Source of the DNA: Metamycoplasma auris
GTDB lineage: Bacteria > Bacillota_I > Bacilli_A > Mycoplasmatales > Metamycoplasmataceae
Length of the DNA stretch: 64,000 nt
Direction of reading: 5' to 3'
Assembly (NCBI RefSeq): GCF_003253435.1
Contig: NZ_QKUB01000003.1
Coordinates: 1-64,000 of the forward strand
Under the pieces are notes generated by a model, which saw nothing but the letters and a program-made list of their open reading frames with translations, ran no database searches and had not been told where the DNA came from. Positions within the stretch are counted from its first letter, which is position 1. The number at the start of each line of letters is the position of its first letter. Positions 34,698 through 47,041 of this stretch are shown one piece after another. A program made the position numbers and the translations under genes.

Positions 34698-36047
34698 CTA
34701 CATTTTTATTTGTCCTGCGACTCTTGGAAATGGAATTACATCCCTAATATTCGCAATTCCAGTTACATACATAACTAATCTTTCAAAACCGATACCAAAA
34801 CCTGAAGTTGGGGCATAGCCAAAGCGTCTTAAATCTAAATATCATTGTAATGGATTAGTTGGAATATGAAGTTCATTCATACGGTCAAGTAACTTTTGAT
34901 ATCTCTCTTCACGCTGACTTCCACCAATTAATTCACCAATTCCAGGAACTAATAAATCAAATGCAGCAACTGTTTTGTTGTCATCATTTTGATACATATA
35001 GAAAGCCTTAATATCTTTAGGATAGTTAATAACGGCAACTGGGCCTTTAATGATTTGCTCAGATAAGAATTTCTCATGTTCTGATGCTAAATCCATTCCG
35101 AAATGAATATCTTTTTCAATAAAGTGTTCTGTATAGTTCTTTAATTTTTCAACAACATCTTTATATTCAATTATTGTTAGAGTATTATCTAAAAACTTAT
35201 TTAGGTTATCAAGTAATCCTGGATTTAATGAGTCTAAATAATTCATTTCAGCGCCAAAGTTTTTAATCGTATTTCTAATTGAAGTCTTTAATAAATCATC
35301 TGCAAGAAAAATAATATCTTTAAGTTTATAAAAAGCTACTTCAGGTTCAATCATTCAAAATTCTGCTAAATGTCTTGAGGTGTGTGAGTTTTCAGCTCTA
35401 AAAGTTGGGCCAAAAGTATATACTTTCTTAAAACTTTGTGCATAGGCTTCAGCATGCAGTTGTCCAGTAACACCAAGAAATGCCTTTTGTTTAAAGAAAT
35501 AATCTTTGCTTTCATCATCGACTAAAAGGGTTTCGCCAGCCCCTTCTCCATCATTGGAAGTAATAATTGGTGAAGCCATATATAAGAAATTATGTTCTTG
35601 AAAGTATTTGTGGATTTCGAAGGATAATGAGTTTCTTATCAACATTATGCATTTAAAAAGGTTTGTTTTATTTCTTAAGTGAGGAATTTCTCTTAGAAAT
35701 TCAAGTGAAGTTTCTTTTTTTTGGATAGGAAAATCTTCATCAACAGTGTTAATAATTGTTAATGATTCTAAAACTAACTCAAAGGGTTGTTGTGCTGATG
35801 GAGTAAGATGTATGTTTCCACTAACAATTACTGAAGTTCCAAGTGATATATTAGATACTGAATAATTTTCAATATCTTTTCCCTTAGCAACGATTTGAAG
35901 ATTAGAAATTGAACTACCATCATTTAATGTTAGAAAGCGAATTTTTTCATTTCCACGATTAGAAACAATTCAACCTTTTAATTCGAGTTTTAATCCTTCT
36001 GTAATTTCATTTTTCTTTTGTATTGTAAACAAATCTTTAATTGTCAT
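34698..36047 (-). CDS. asnS: Asparaginyl-tRNA synthetase
   Basis: A 449-residue class IIb synthetase. The N-terminal OB fold contains LKGWIVSNRGNEKIRFLTLNDG. Motif 2 is FGPTFRAENSHTSRHLAEFW. Motif 3 is GFGIGFERLVMYV followed by IRDVIPFPR, where asparaginyl rather than aspartyl enzymes have IRDVIPFPR. The length suits AsnRS. The 259-base gap upstream holds a terminator serving the preceding pot operon and presumably the asnS promoter. Confidence 0.95.
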
Positions 36048-36211
36048 AATGTTCGTGTATTGATTCCTTATTTATATTAAATATATTTTAATTAATATTT
36101 AATTATACTTAATTATTTTACTAGCGTTACTTATATAGGATTTTCTAAGAATTAAAGATTGAATTTGATTGTGGTAAAAATAAGAAGAGCATAAAATAAA
36201 TAGAATTAAAA

Positions 36212-36259
36212 AAAACAAAAAAGGCTTATTTATGAATTATAAAAACCTTTTTTTGTTTT
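36212..36259 (-). terminator. Terminator after the pot operon
   Basis: An inverted repeat, AAAACAAAAAAGG with CCTTTTTTTGTTTT, lies about 48 bases after the potD stop. The minus-strand product ends in T-rich sequence. Confidence 0.7.
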
Positions 36260-36306
36260 AATAAACAAAGTATAAATTTAATTTAGGATTTTAGACAAAT
36301 TTAATT

Positions 36307-38052
36307 TTAGTTTTTAGTTTTTTCGAAGTAATATGAAACAATTTTTGTTCTTAAATTATTGTCAATAAGAGGGTAGGTGAATAAGGAATATCCATTATCC
36401 TTTGTTGGATGAGGTTGCTCAAAAATTCCTCTTGCAATTTCATCATTTCCAAAGTATCATTTATCAATAAATTGATATGTTAATGAGTCAGCAGGAGTGT
36501 ATGAAATATAATCAAAGTTTCCTATTTCAGATAATTCAATATCTCCAAAAACATCACTAAATATGTCTTCAAATAATTTATATCCATCATCAGAATGAGA
36601 TCTAAGTAAATAAAGAAATTCTTTGAATTTATTGTCTTCAACTTGATTTGGATTAATGTGTTTAAATCATTCCTTTAAGTCAGATCAATTATTGTTTTTT
36701 AATAATTGATTCTTATTTAATAAATCAATTATTTCTTTCTTAGTTTCTTCATTTTCAAAGATATGTTGAAGAATTTCTTTTGCATCTTCTATTGCTTTTT
36801 CATTAATGTTCTCAATAATTTTCTCAATGAATTTTTCTTCGAGATTGTTTAATGCATTTTGGCCATTATACTCAGAATTATTACGATAAATATTTTCTTT
36901 TAAGGTATTTAGAAATTTATTTGTATCTTCTTCACTTAGTTTGTGTGAGATAATTCATCCATCCATTAGAATGTAATTATGTTTTGGTCTTATAAAGCGA
37001 ATTAGTCCTTCTTCAACACTAGAAAAATTATCTTTTGAATAATAAGCATCTAATGCATCCCCATTGTAAACGACGGCAGCATCACTACGTCCTGAGGTTG
37101 GTTCAATTAAATGGTTAACTAATTCCAAACCATCCCCACTTAAGAAATTGTATTTTGTATCTCTAATTTCTTTTCCTGATGCATTTTTAACAAAGTTAAC
37201 AAATGAATCAATTGCATCCTTATAATTATCTTCATTGAATTCAAAAAGTTTACCTTCTTCATTTGCAGTGAATTTTTTTTCTCAACCATCGCCATAATTG
37301 AATGCACCAATCATTAGGTTATCAACATATGCATTAGTTCATCCGACCCTTTGATAGTTGTTTTTTTGCAATGTTTTAAAGATATCAAGTCAATCTTTTT
37401 TTAATGTTTCATTTGCTAAATTTTCTATTTCTTCATCACTGATTTGTAAATGAGGTCTTGTACTCTTATTGATATTATAAGCAACGCCTTTATCTTGAGA
37501 ATAATAAGGAATAATAAAGTCAGCAAAATGATCTCATTCATCAATATTTTTAGTCTTAGTTTCAAGTGATCTTCATGATCTTTTAGTAGAATCAATCTCA
37601 AAGCCAATTCTTTTTAAGTCTTCAGGGGTCATTGATGCTAATTTATTGTAGATTAATTGATCAAAGTTTTCAAGATGGTCTTGAATTGTTTCGGTAAATA
37701 GTTTCTTACGATTTTTTCAATCATTAGTTTCTTTTCCAAAAATGATTGAATAATCGATTTTCTTTATTTTTTTATCTAGGATTAGTTGTGCTGCTTGAAA
37801 GTCGCTACCAACACCGGCAATTGCTTTATCTTGAACTAATGCCTGTGTAAACTCATTTACTTCCTTGAATTGTTTGTAGTTGTAATCTTGGTTAATTTTT
37901 TTAATAATATCAGGCGCTAAATATGATTCATAATTGTATATACTAGGACGATATTTATTATTCAATTTTAAGGCTAGGGAACCAATAAATAGAAATAGAA
38001 TTAGTATGCTAGCAAAGAAAAATATTAATGCTTTAAAAAGTCTTCTATGCAA
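36307..38052 (-). CDS. potD: Spermidine/putrescine-type binding protein PotD
   Basis: A 581-residue extracytoplasmic binding protein of a polyamine ABC importer. It has a single N-terminal membrane helix (about 8-30) and no lipobox Cys, so it is anchored by the helix. The PotD fold starts with IYNYESYLAPDI and contains VAGVGSDFQAAQLIL and VYNGDALDAYY. At 581 residues it is much longer than the roughly 350 of E. coli PotD; the extra length is in the C-terminal half. It is the last gene of the operon, after potC. A second, paralogous binding protein is encoded at the operon's start. The ligand preference is not shown. Confidence 0.88.
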
Positions 38053-38067
38053 TTTATAAGAACCTCC

Positions 38068-38916
38068 CTAAAAATCTCTTTGTTGTTGTTTTCTTGTAAG
38101 TAAAATAGTCTTCTTAGTTTTTATGTTTTGACTTTTTTTGAATATGATATAGATTGTGTTTGAGAAGATAACAACAATTAGTGATATGGCACCTATCGCT
38201 AATGATCAGGCTTGAAATTGTCCTTCATACAATTTAGTTCCTAAGGTTTGAGTATTAGAAACTATTCTTGTAATAATGAAATCATCAAATGATAGAGTCA
38301 TTGTCATGACAAATGTAAAACCAATCGAACCTAACATATATACAAAGTAAGTTTTAAATCATGTTTTAAATTTTGAATAACCTAAATCTTGACTTGCTTC
38401 GAATAGGTTTTTTGAAAATTTATCACTTTTAGGAAGCATGATTAGGATACCGTATGGTAAACACATAACTGTGTGTCCAATGATTGCTCTAAAGAATCCT
38501 TCGCTTGTTGCTTTAAGAGTTCCAAAGAAAATAAAGTTTAGAACAATTGCTAATGTTAGACCTGTAATAACATCGGGATTAATTAGAGGAATATTTGAAG
38601 TAGTTTGAACAAATGAACGCGCTGCCTTATTTTTGTGTCTCCAAAGAGCAAAAACAGTAAGTAATGATAGGGAAATAACTAAAATCGATGTTGCTAAGCC
38701 TAATAAAAATGAATTTGCAAATGCTAATAAATTTGATTTTGAAAATAGTTCTGTATATGCTTCAAACGAAGTTCGATTTCAAGTAGTTACAGAGAAAATT
38801 CCTTTATCAGATGGAGAATTGAAACTATATATGCTTCCAAAAATAATTGGAATATATAGAAATGCTAGGATTACAAACACATATGAGTATTTAATAAAAC
38901 TTTTAAATTTATTCAT
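38068..38916 (-). CDS. potC: Polyamine ABC transporter permease PotC
   Basis: A 282-residue permease with about six membrane helices. The inner-membrane EAA loop reads EASQDLGYSKFKTWFK. The start KYSYVFVILAFLYIPIIF and SFDDFIITR near the end fit PotC. The ATG overlaps the end of potB by 8 bases. It pairs with PotB to form the channel driven by PotA. Confidence 0.93.
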
Positions 38917-39772
38917 AGTGACTCCCTTGTTTCTTTCTTGAAATTAGATATGGAATACCATAGATAATTCCATAGATAGTTAGCAATACTGAAAGTGTAA
39001 TAATAACTAGAGTTGATGAGTTCGCTAGATCAAATGGATTTGCTGTATTTGCAAATTGATTAATTAGGTTACCAATCAATTGTTTTTGACTTCCGTTTGG
39101 TAGTAGTTTATCTGAAATAATAATTGAGGTTGCAGCCATCATAAGTACAATTCCTAATCCACTTAAAATTGCCTTTGCTGAGTAAGGAATAATAACAGTA
39201 AAGACTGTTTTAAACTTTGAATAACCTAAATCTTGGGATGCTTCAATAATATTATTTGGCATATCCTTTAAAACTTGGTATAAAGGAAGTACCATAAAAG
39301 GTAAGTATAAATAAACCATTCCAAGAATAATAAAGAAGTTATTGTTAAGTTGATTTTCATCAAAGATCGCTGAAAATAACCCTCTTACTGCTAAAGCTTT
39401 TGAAATTGTAAAGATTGCTAGTGGACTTAAAATTAAGGTTAATCCTAGAATCTTAATGACCGAATATTTTGAACGAGAAACAATGTAAGCATAAGGGAAA
39501 CCAATAATAAGTGTTATTATTGCAGCAATTCCACCAGTTAAAAGTGATCTACCAATGATTACTCAAGTTGAAGGTCTTAATGCAATTGCTCAGTTTTCAA
39601 GTTGTTTTTGTTGACCTTCTAAGGGCTTAAAAGCATAAATTGAAACAAAAATCATTGGAAGAATAATAAATAAGATTGTAAAGATAACATATGGAATTAT
39701 TAATGATAGCTGAAGTTTTTGAACAGGAGAAATAAATGTTTTCTTTTTATTTTTCTTAGTTTGAGTTTGCAT
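38909..39772 (-). CDS. potB: Polyamine ABC transporter permease PotB
   Basis: A 287-residue permease with about six membrane helices. The N-terminus (QTKKNKKKTF) is basic and cytoplasmic. The EAA loop reads EASQDLGYSKFKTVFT, almost the same as in PotC, suggesting an ancient duplication. YLYLPFMVLPLY precedes the loop. Its start lies 8 bases after the potA stop. Confidence 0.93.
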
Positions 39773-39780
39773 TTTAAGAT

Positions 39781-41154
39781 TTAAACTTCACTTTCGTGGT
39801 TTTCTTGTTCACCAAATTTTTTATCTTTCTTCATTAAATGAATTGCATCAGTATCTCAGTTCAAATATACTTCTTTTCCAACATCATGTTTTGAAGGTGT
39901 CTTAACATTAATAATATTACCTTTTACATTAATATCATAGTTATAAAAGATTCCACTATATGTTGATTTTATGATTTCACCAGTTAGTTTAGCTTTAGCC
40001 TTTGTTTTTGTAATGATAATATCTTCAGGTCGAATTAAAGCATCAACTTTTTCTCCTGGTTTAAATTCAGTGTGAATTGTTTCAAAGGTTTTTGAAATGA
40101 ATTTTACTTTATTATCTTCAACAAAGGTAGCGTCAAAGAAATTCGAGTCGCCAATGAAATTTGCTACTCATTTATTTATTGGATAATCATACAATTCTTT
40201 AGGTGTTGCAAATTGTTCAACCTTACCATCTCTAATAACAGCAATACGATCACTCAATTGAAGAGCTTCATTACGGTCGTGAGTAACAAAAATAAATGTT
40301 AATTTAAGTTTTTGTTGAATATCTCTTAGTAAAATTTGCATTTTTTCACGAATCTTAGCATCTAGAGCACTAAGTGGTTCATCAAGTAATAAAATTTCAG
40401 GCTCAATAACTAATGAACGAGCTAATGCAACTCTTTGTTTCATCCCGCCTGATAAGAAATTTACATTTTTCTTTTCATTACCGCTTAAACCAACCAATTC
40501 CATGATTTCTTTAACTTCTTTATCCATTTCAGCATTATTAATTGGACGAGTTAAATATCTTTTCTCATAGCTTTCTGTTTTTAAGTCAACATAGTTTTCT
40601 CAATATGAGTATTTGAAATCCATATCATCAATTCATTGTTGATATTTCTCTCTCTTTTTCTTTGAAAGTTTGGAATTATTATTCAATTCCTTTTCATAAA
40701 TTTCAAATTCTTTGTCAAGCATTGCCATTTTTTGCTGAGCAAATTTTTTTCATTTTGTCTTTTGTAAAGTCAACTTTGTTTTAAATGACTTAGGAACATT
40801 TTCTTTTTTAATACGTTTAAGTCTTAAACCGTATTTAATGTTATTTTCCACATTAAGATGACTAAAAAGTGCATAATCTTGAAAAATTGTTGAAACGTCT
40901 CGTTTGTGAGGAGATAAATCCTTAATATCTTTCCCGTGTAATTTTACTTCACCACGAGTTACTCATTCAAAGCCGCCAATTATTCTAAGAATCGTTGTTT
41001 TTCCTGAACCAGATGGGCCTAATAAAGTAATGAATTCACCTTTATTAATTTTTAGATTAACATTATCAAGAACGATTTTATCTTCAAATTCTTTGACAAC
41101 ATCAACTAGTTCAATAATTGAGGAATCCTCCTTTTTAATCTTTTTCTTTTCCAT
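39781..41154 (-). CDS. potA: Polyamine ABC transporter ATPase PotA, with inserted region
   Basis: A 457-residue ATPase. Walker A is GPSGSGKTT near 45, the Q-loop is DYALFSHLN, the signature is LSGGMKQRVALAR at 234-246, and Walker B is LLLDEP at 254-259. The C-terminal region is a TOBE-type domain. Between the Q-loop and the signature there is an insertion of roughly 95 residues rich in Lys, Glu, Tyr and Trp compared with E. coli PotA. Similar enlargements are known in mycoplasma PotA, but the function is unclear. It starts 25 bases after the first potD-like gene. Confidence 0.93.
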
Positions 41155-41179
41155 TTTTGCCTTTCATTATGTTTTAAAT

Positions 41180-42853
41180 TTAAGAATTAGTTATTTCATA
41201 ATAATATTCAATCATTTTTGTCTTTAATTCAAGACTAAGAGGTTGGTACGCTCTAAATTTAGTTGTTTTTTTAGTTTGTTCATCATCAATGTCAAAAATC
41301 CTTAAGGCCTTTTGATCTTTATTTTTCTTTTCATCTAAAAAGTATCATTTTTTTATAAATTCTTTTACATTCTTAAAACTAGGAGTGTAGTTTATATGAT
41401 GAAAGTTTAAAATAAATGGCGAATCAAATGATTCTCATGCTTCTTGGAATGATTCAAAATTTTCTTTAAAGAAAGAAGCTTCTATTTCATCTAGTGATCT
41501 ATTTTTGTTAGGAATTTTATCGTTGAAGTCTTTGAATAGAATTTTCTTATATTCATTCTCTTTAGAAGGATTTTTTTCTATAAGTGTATTAAGAACATTC
41601 TTAATATATTGAGATTCAAGTTGTTTGCTATTGTAAGCGGCATCTTTATAAAGATTGTCATGAAGTTCTGATAATAATAAATCAGATTGTAAGTCATTTG
41701 TATCTTTTGAGATTATTCAACCATCGATATTTATATAACTATAATTTGGTCTTACAAAAGAAATATTATCTGATTCCGGCAATGAAGCAAAGTTATCATT
41801 TCCATAATAAGCATCTAGTGCATCACCATTATACATAATTGCAATGTCAGCCTTATTTTTCTTTGGTTCAATAATTGAAGAAACTAATTCCTGACCATCA
41901 GTTACTAACTTATTTCTATTTGTATCTTTGATTGAAGATTTAGTTGTATCAAGCACTAATTTACTAAAATCATTAAAAGTTTCTTTGAAGTTATCAAGGT
42001 TATAAAGAATTCAATTTCCATCTTTATCAATTTGATTTTTAAAAGTAACTTTATCTTTTTCATATTGATCTTGTGTGTAAAATTGACCAATCATTGCGTT
42101 ATCTAAGAAATAATGTGTTCAGTATACATTAGGGTTTTTATATTTGCTAACTAATTTAGACAAAGTAGTTGATCAACTTTCTCCGTCAATAACGTCATCA
42201 AATTTAGAGTTTTCTTTAAGATTGTTTCTTTGTTTTTTAGAAATATCTGTATTTTCGGGATTATATGCAATAAGTTTGTCTAGTGTGAAATAAGGAATAA
42301 TGTACTCATAGAAACTATCAACTTTGCCATCTAAATCAATATCAAATCCTATTGGTTTTTTATGATTATTTTTATCGTAGATAATTCTTTTATCATTTGG
42401 ATTAGATTTCTTAATTTGTTCAATGATTCATGAATCAAAGTATTCAAATTGCTTTTGGACTTCTGGAGAATATAGAGCGAAGATTTTATCTTTTTTATTA
42501 TTTTCATCGTAATCAACAAATTCACCATATATTTTTTTGAAATTTATTTTTTTAAGTTCATTTTCAAGAATTAATTGTGCAATTTGATAATCTGAATGAA
42601 CACCGGCAACAGCTTTTTTATTTTTTATTGCCCTTGTGAATTCATCAAGATTTTTAAATACATGATATGAGTAATTCTTTTTAAGATTATTAATAATAGG
42701 TCTACTTAGATATGATTCGTAGTTATAGATGCTGACTTTATATGGATTATTAATTTTAATAAAAAGAATAATAAAGAAGATAACAAATAACATTGAAAAT
42801 AAAATCGAGAGGAGAATTAATCTAATTCGATGAGTTAAAAAATATTTTTTCAT
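41180..42853 (-). CDS. Second PotD-like polyamine-binding protein
   Basis: A 557-residue paralogue of the PotD at 36.3 kb, with an N-terminal membrane helix (about 10-34) and IYNYESYLSRPI at the start. VAGVHSDYQIAQLIL and MYNGDALDAYYGN are shared with its partner. There is no lipobox. The two paralogues flank potABC, so one ATPase and permease set may serve two receptors with different specificity. The ATG follows the era stop without a gap (TAG then ATG), so expression is coupled. Many TGA codons are read as Trp. Confidence 0.85.
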
Positions 42854-43741
42854 CTAATAACCCGCTCTCTTAATTTTTTGTTCATCATCAACTCAATTTT
42901 CGTTTACTTTAACTCTTAAGAATAAGACGATTGAATGTTGAAATACATTTATCATCTTTTGTCTTGCGGACATTGAAATTGTTTTAATTTTCGATCCAGA
43001 TTTTCCAATTACAATTCCTTTTTGAGATTCGCTCTTTACAAAAATAGTTGCTGAAATTTTATAAGGTTTTCTATCATCTTCATCTTCTATGAATTCGTCT
43101 ATATCTATTGATATTGAATGAGGGATTTCATGATACAAATTATTGATTGCAGCTTCTCGAATAATTTCTTTTGCCATAAAGCGTAGTGAAACATCACTAA
43201 ATTGGTCTTCTTCATATATTGGTTCAGAATCATAAGCATAATTTTTAATCTCATCAATTAAATCATAATAACTTTGATTATATCCAAGACCAACACCCAA
43301 AACAGTATTAAAGCCTAACTCTTTTAATTGGGAGGCTTTTTCATCTAGAATTTCTTTATTATTTACTAAATCGATTTTAGTTATGATTGCAATTAAATTA
43401 GCCTTTGTTGATTCTTTAATTTTGTTTATGATGTATTTATCACCGGTACCTAATTTTTCATTTGCTGCAGTAACAAATAGAACTAAATCAACATCTTTAA
43501 TTGTGCTATAACTTTTTTCATTTAATTTTTCAGACAACAAAAATTCAGCCTTATGAATGCCTGGAGTATCTATAAATATAAGTTGACTATCATGGTCATT
43601 GTAAATGCCTTTGATATTATCTCGAGTGGTTTGTGCTAAATGAGTAACAATTGATAAATCGAAATTTAATATATTGTTTAATATTGTACTTTTGCCTACG
43701 TTAGGTCTGCCAATAAGGCCAACATAGCAAACTTTTTTCAT
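42854..43741 (-). CDS. era: GTPase Era
   Basis: A 295-residue GTPase with a C-terminal KH domain that binds 16S rRNA and aids 30S assembly. The G domain has GLIGRPNVGKSTILN, DTPGIHKA and TKIDL. The KH domain contains KGIVIGKSGSKIKTIS. The ATG at 43741 is preferred over a GTG four codons upstream because GAGG lies 7 bases before it. It lies directly between ybeY and the second potD gene. One TGA Trp is near the C-terminus. Confidence 0.95.
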
Positions 43742-43754
43742 ATATGACCTCACT

Positions 43755-44213
43755 TTAATATCTAGTAATATTTAATCTTTGCATTATATTTTCGACATGT
43801 TCATTCATTATTTTTGCTTCTTCTTCTGTTTGATGGTCAAAGCCAAATAAATGTGCAATACCATGAGTAAAAATATAACAAAATTCTCTTCTCAAACTAT
43901 GATTAAATTCTTTAGCTTGTTTAATTATTTTTCAAGGTGAAATTATGATTTGTCCAAGTTCCAATAATTCTAAAAAATCGAGTTCTTTTTGTGCTTCAAA
44001 AGGAAAGCTTAAAATATCAGTTGTATAGTTCTTTTGACGGTGCAGAAAATTAAGTTTTTTCATCTTAAATTTAGTTACAAATAACAGGTCAACTGATATG
44101 TTCTTGGGGGCATTAAATTCCCTCTTAGCTTCAGCTAAAATGTTTAAAAAATCTTCCTTAAATTTAAATGCAAAAAGACTGCAATTTTTGATATTCAAAT
44201 TATTCATACGCAT
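43755..44213 (-). CDS. ybeY: rRNA maturation endoribonuclease YbeY
   Basis: A 152-residue zinc endoribonuclease that matures 16S rRNA 3' ends. The metal motif is THGIAHLFGFDHQTEEE near the C-terminus, and NYTTDILSFPF is the other family motif. There are two alternative ATGs, at 44213 and 44207; neither has a Shine-Dalgarno sequence. It is followed by era, as in many bacteria. Confidence 0.93.
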
Positions 44214-44246
44214 AATTATAAATTAATGAAAAAAAATATTAAATAT

Positions 44247-46259
44247 TTATGAAAACTTATAAATTTTGTGATTATTAGTAATGAATGTATTCGTATGACT
44301 TACTTCAATAATTATTGAAGTCTTTTGCTTTTTTAGAATAAGATTTTTTATATTTTCTAATAGATCTTTTGCTATAAATTCAAGTGATTCATCTAATAAA
44401 ATCAATTGGAATTTTTTAATCATTAAGGGCAATAATTTTATGATTTGAATTTGTCCCATTGAAAGTTTATTTTTTAGCATAAATAAATTAGCAAATAGAT
44501 CAACATTTAACTCATTTAATAGATCAATAAAATTTTGGTCTTTCAATATCATTTCTTTTTCGTTATCTGGTATTTTAAAAAATAAATATGTGTATAGATC
44601 TACATTAGGAAAATTATTATCTTTGTTAATCATAAAGATATTGTTCATAATTCAATCATTTTCAATCTCTTCAATTGGTATATCATTGAGAAAAACAAAA
44701 TTTTTTACATTCGGAAAGGAACCTGAAAGAATTTTTAAAAGTGTAGTTTTTCCTGTGCCATTTTTGCCTTCAAAAACAAAGTTGCTATCAATTACTAGGT
44801 TTAAGTTAGAAATGATTTTCTTTGAAGAATAACCAAAACTTAAGTTCTTAATTTTTATACTCTCTAAGTCTTCTTTTAAACAAAGTTTATTATTGTTGTC
44901 TATAGTTGGAATATCTAAAACAAAAAATAAACGTTCTACATTGATTTTGTTTATCTTTTTTTCTGTTAAAAAAATTTGTAAATTATTTAGCGGTTCATTC
45001 AATAATGATTGAATTTGAAAAACAAATAAAATTTCTGAGATATTGCTATTTTTGACATTTGCAAAAATTAAAAATATAAATGTGTTGCTAATAATTGTCA
45101 TTAAAGAAAATAATGAATTTTTAATTATATTTAATTTGTTAATTTTTTGCTCAATGGAAATCCCAAAATTGATATTGTCATTGTAGTTTAATACTGAAAA
45201 ATATTTTCAAATTTTTTTGCCATATGGTTCATTATTTTTTGATAAAAAAGTCAACTCATTTATCTCATTTAAATTATTTGTGATTAATTGTTTAGAAGAA
45301 AAATAAATTCTTAAATTTATTAAGTAAGTTAAAAGTAACTTTATTGCATTGGTAAGGATAATAATGCTAATTGACTTAAAATTAACAAATAAAATAAAGG
45401 GTATTAGATATGCTAGTGTAAAAATAATTGAAGGGCAAAAAAATATTATTGATGCATAAAAGTTTGATACTAAATTAATTGATAAGTATCTTAGAAGAAT
45501 TTCATTTTGTTCAATTTTATTAATCTGTTGATGTTGTGCATCATCTAATTTGGATATGAAGTCCTTTTTTAGTTTCTTTACTATTTTTAATCTTATAAAA
45601 TTTAGGCAAAGATTACTTATTAAATTTGATAGTAAGATTGCAATTGAGATTCAAAATAAGAAAATAATGGTTTTAGAAGTCTGTATTCAATCTAAATTTT
45701 GGATATAGGAAAAAATATATTTGTTAATAAGCGATAAAAAGAAATTAAGAGTAACAGTAATTAAACTTAGAAAAATTACAAGGAAGATAAAACCAAAATA
45801 GATTTTAAATGGTCATTTAAAGACTTTTATTAGTTTATTATCACATTGCTTTTCTTGAGTTCTTTTAGTAAAGAGAATTATGTTTGAATACATTTGCTTA
45901 AAGATTGAAAGTTTTATTACTCGTTTTCCATTTATTGAATCATATATCTCAATAGAATCATGTTTTATTTTCTTTATTATTATGTAATGCAAGAGATTAT
46001 CAATCTTTATGATAGAGATACAAGGAAAAGTAATATTCAAAGAAATTAATTCATCAAATTCAATCTTGTAAGGTTCAATTTCTATTGATATTTTACTTGC
46101 AGTTTCAACTAGGTCAGATATTGAAATCCCATTCTCGCTATAGGAAGTCATATATTTTAGTTGGTTGATATCTAATCATTTTTTTCAATAAAATCTATAT
46201 AAGGCTTGCAAGACATATAATCCGCAATCTTTTATGTCCTCTTGAATTCTTATTTGCAT
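44247..46259 (-). CDS. ABC transporter with N-terminal C39 peptidase domain
   Basis: A 670-residue exporter. Residues 1-115 form a papain-like C39 peptidase with QEDIKDCGLYVLQAL (Cys12), a His near 90 in LLHYIII and an Asp near 106 in IEIYDSING, the expected triad. About six membrane helices follow (roughly 118-400). The nucleotide-binding domain has GKNGTGKTTLLKILSG, a degenerate signature LSMGQ, Walker B LILLDES and His in EVSHT. C39 exporters cleave double-glycine leaders of bacteriocins or pheromones; here no such peptide gene is beside it. A related mycoplasma family (called Mbov_0121 type in some annotation) is known to me only by name. It is divergent from a lipoprotein gene and only 33 bases ahead of ybeY. 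The ATG at 46259 is the only one that keeps the Cys. Confidence 0.85.
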
Positions 46260-46332
46260 ACCTCAATTTTCAAGTACAATCGCAATTAAAATAGATAATT
46301 AGCGAAAAAAAAGCGAAAACTTATATTTTGTT

Positions 46333-46338
46333 TAAAAT
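46333..46338 (+). promoter_or_regulatory. Putative -10 box (TAAAAT) of the lipoprotein gene at 46347
   Basis: TAAAAT ends 8 bases before the ATG, preceded by TTTTGTT. There is no Shine-Dalgarno sequence, so the transcript is likely leaderless or nearly so. Confidence 0.4.
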
Positions 46339-46346
46339 TATTTGTT

Positions 46347-47027
46347 ATGAATAACAAATACAGAAAAATTTCTTTTAGTTTACCTTTTATAGGTGCTTCA
46401 GCTTCATTGCTATCTCCATTGGTTTTAGCAGCAACTTGTAGTTATGATAAACCTACTATTTCAATTTCCGAAGATAGCAGACACAGTTATCTAAACAAAA
46501 AAGGTGAAAGAATTATTAAGGGCAGTGCTTTAGAATTCTATAATACAAATCGTCAAGGTGTATTTAATCCAATTGATTCGTCAGATAAGTTTTATAAGAT
46601 CTTTAAGGACCATAATCAAAATGCTTTAAATGCAACACACGATCCAAACCATAAACCAAAAATAAAAGGAAACTTTGAATTTCTTAAATTTAATAATCTA
46701 ACAGCGCCATATAGTTATCGGATTTATTCATTTAGATATCCTGAACTAGTTGCCAATATTCCTGGGGTGGCAAAAAGAAAAAAATATACTGACTATAAAA
46801 ATAATCCAAAAGCAGTCTATATTGTTTTATATTGAACTTCTAAGATAAATGAAGCACCTTCAAATTGAGTATCAGATATTGTTAGTCGTTCTGCTGCGCA
46901 TTTAAATGTTGGATTTAGTCCCGAAAGAAGAGAAGAAGCTCCTTGACCTTTTGTTAGAGGAATTATAAACAATGAGTTTTGAAAAAATATTATTGAACCA
47001 GTAGTTTTGATTTTTGATAAGGAATAA
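46347..47027 (+). CDS. Surface lipoprotein divergent from the C39 exporter
   Basis: A 226-residue predicted lipoprotein whose leader ends in VLAATC (lipidated Cys at about 31). The mature part is compact, not low-complexity, and rich in aromatic residues: YSYRIYSFRYPE, VYIVLYWTSK and EEAPWPFVRG. It does not match the repeat-rich lipoproteins elsewhere in the window. It is divergent from the C39-peptidase transporter (87 bases between starts) and 14 bases upstream of gltX. This arrangement suggests either a shared control region or a functional pair. Mycoplasma aromatic-rich surface proteins are reported near such transporters in some genomes, which is suggestive only. Function is unknown. Confidence 0.8.
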
Positions 47028-47041
47028 AAAGGAATAAAGTT

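Noticed and set aside
42854..43753. GTG start for era at 43753.
   Set aside because: The ATG at 43741 has a well-spaced GAGG and gives the family-typical start.
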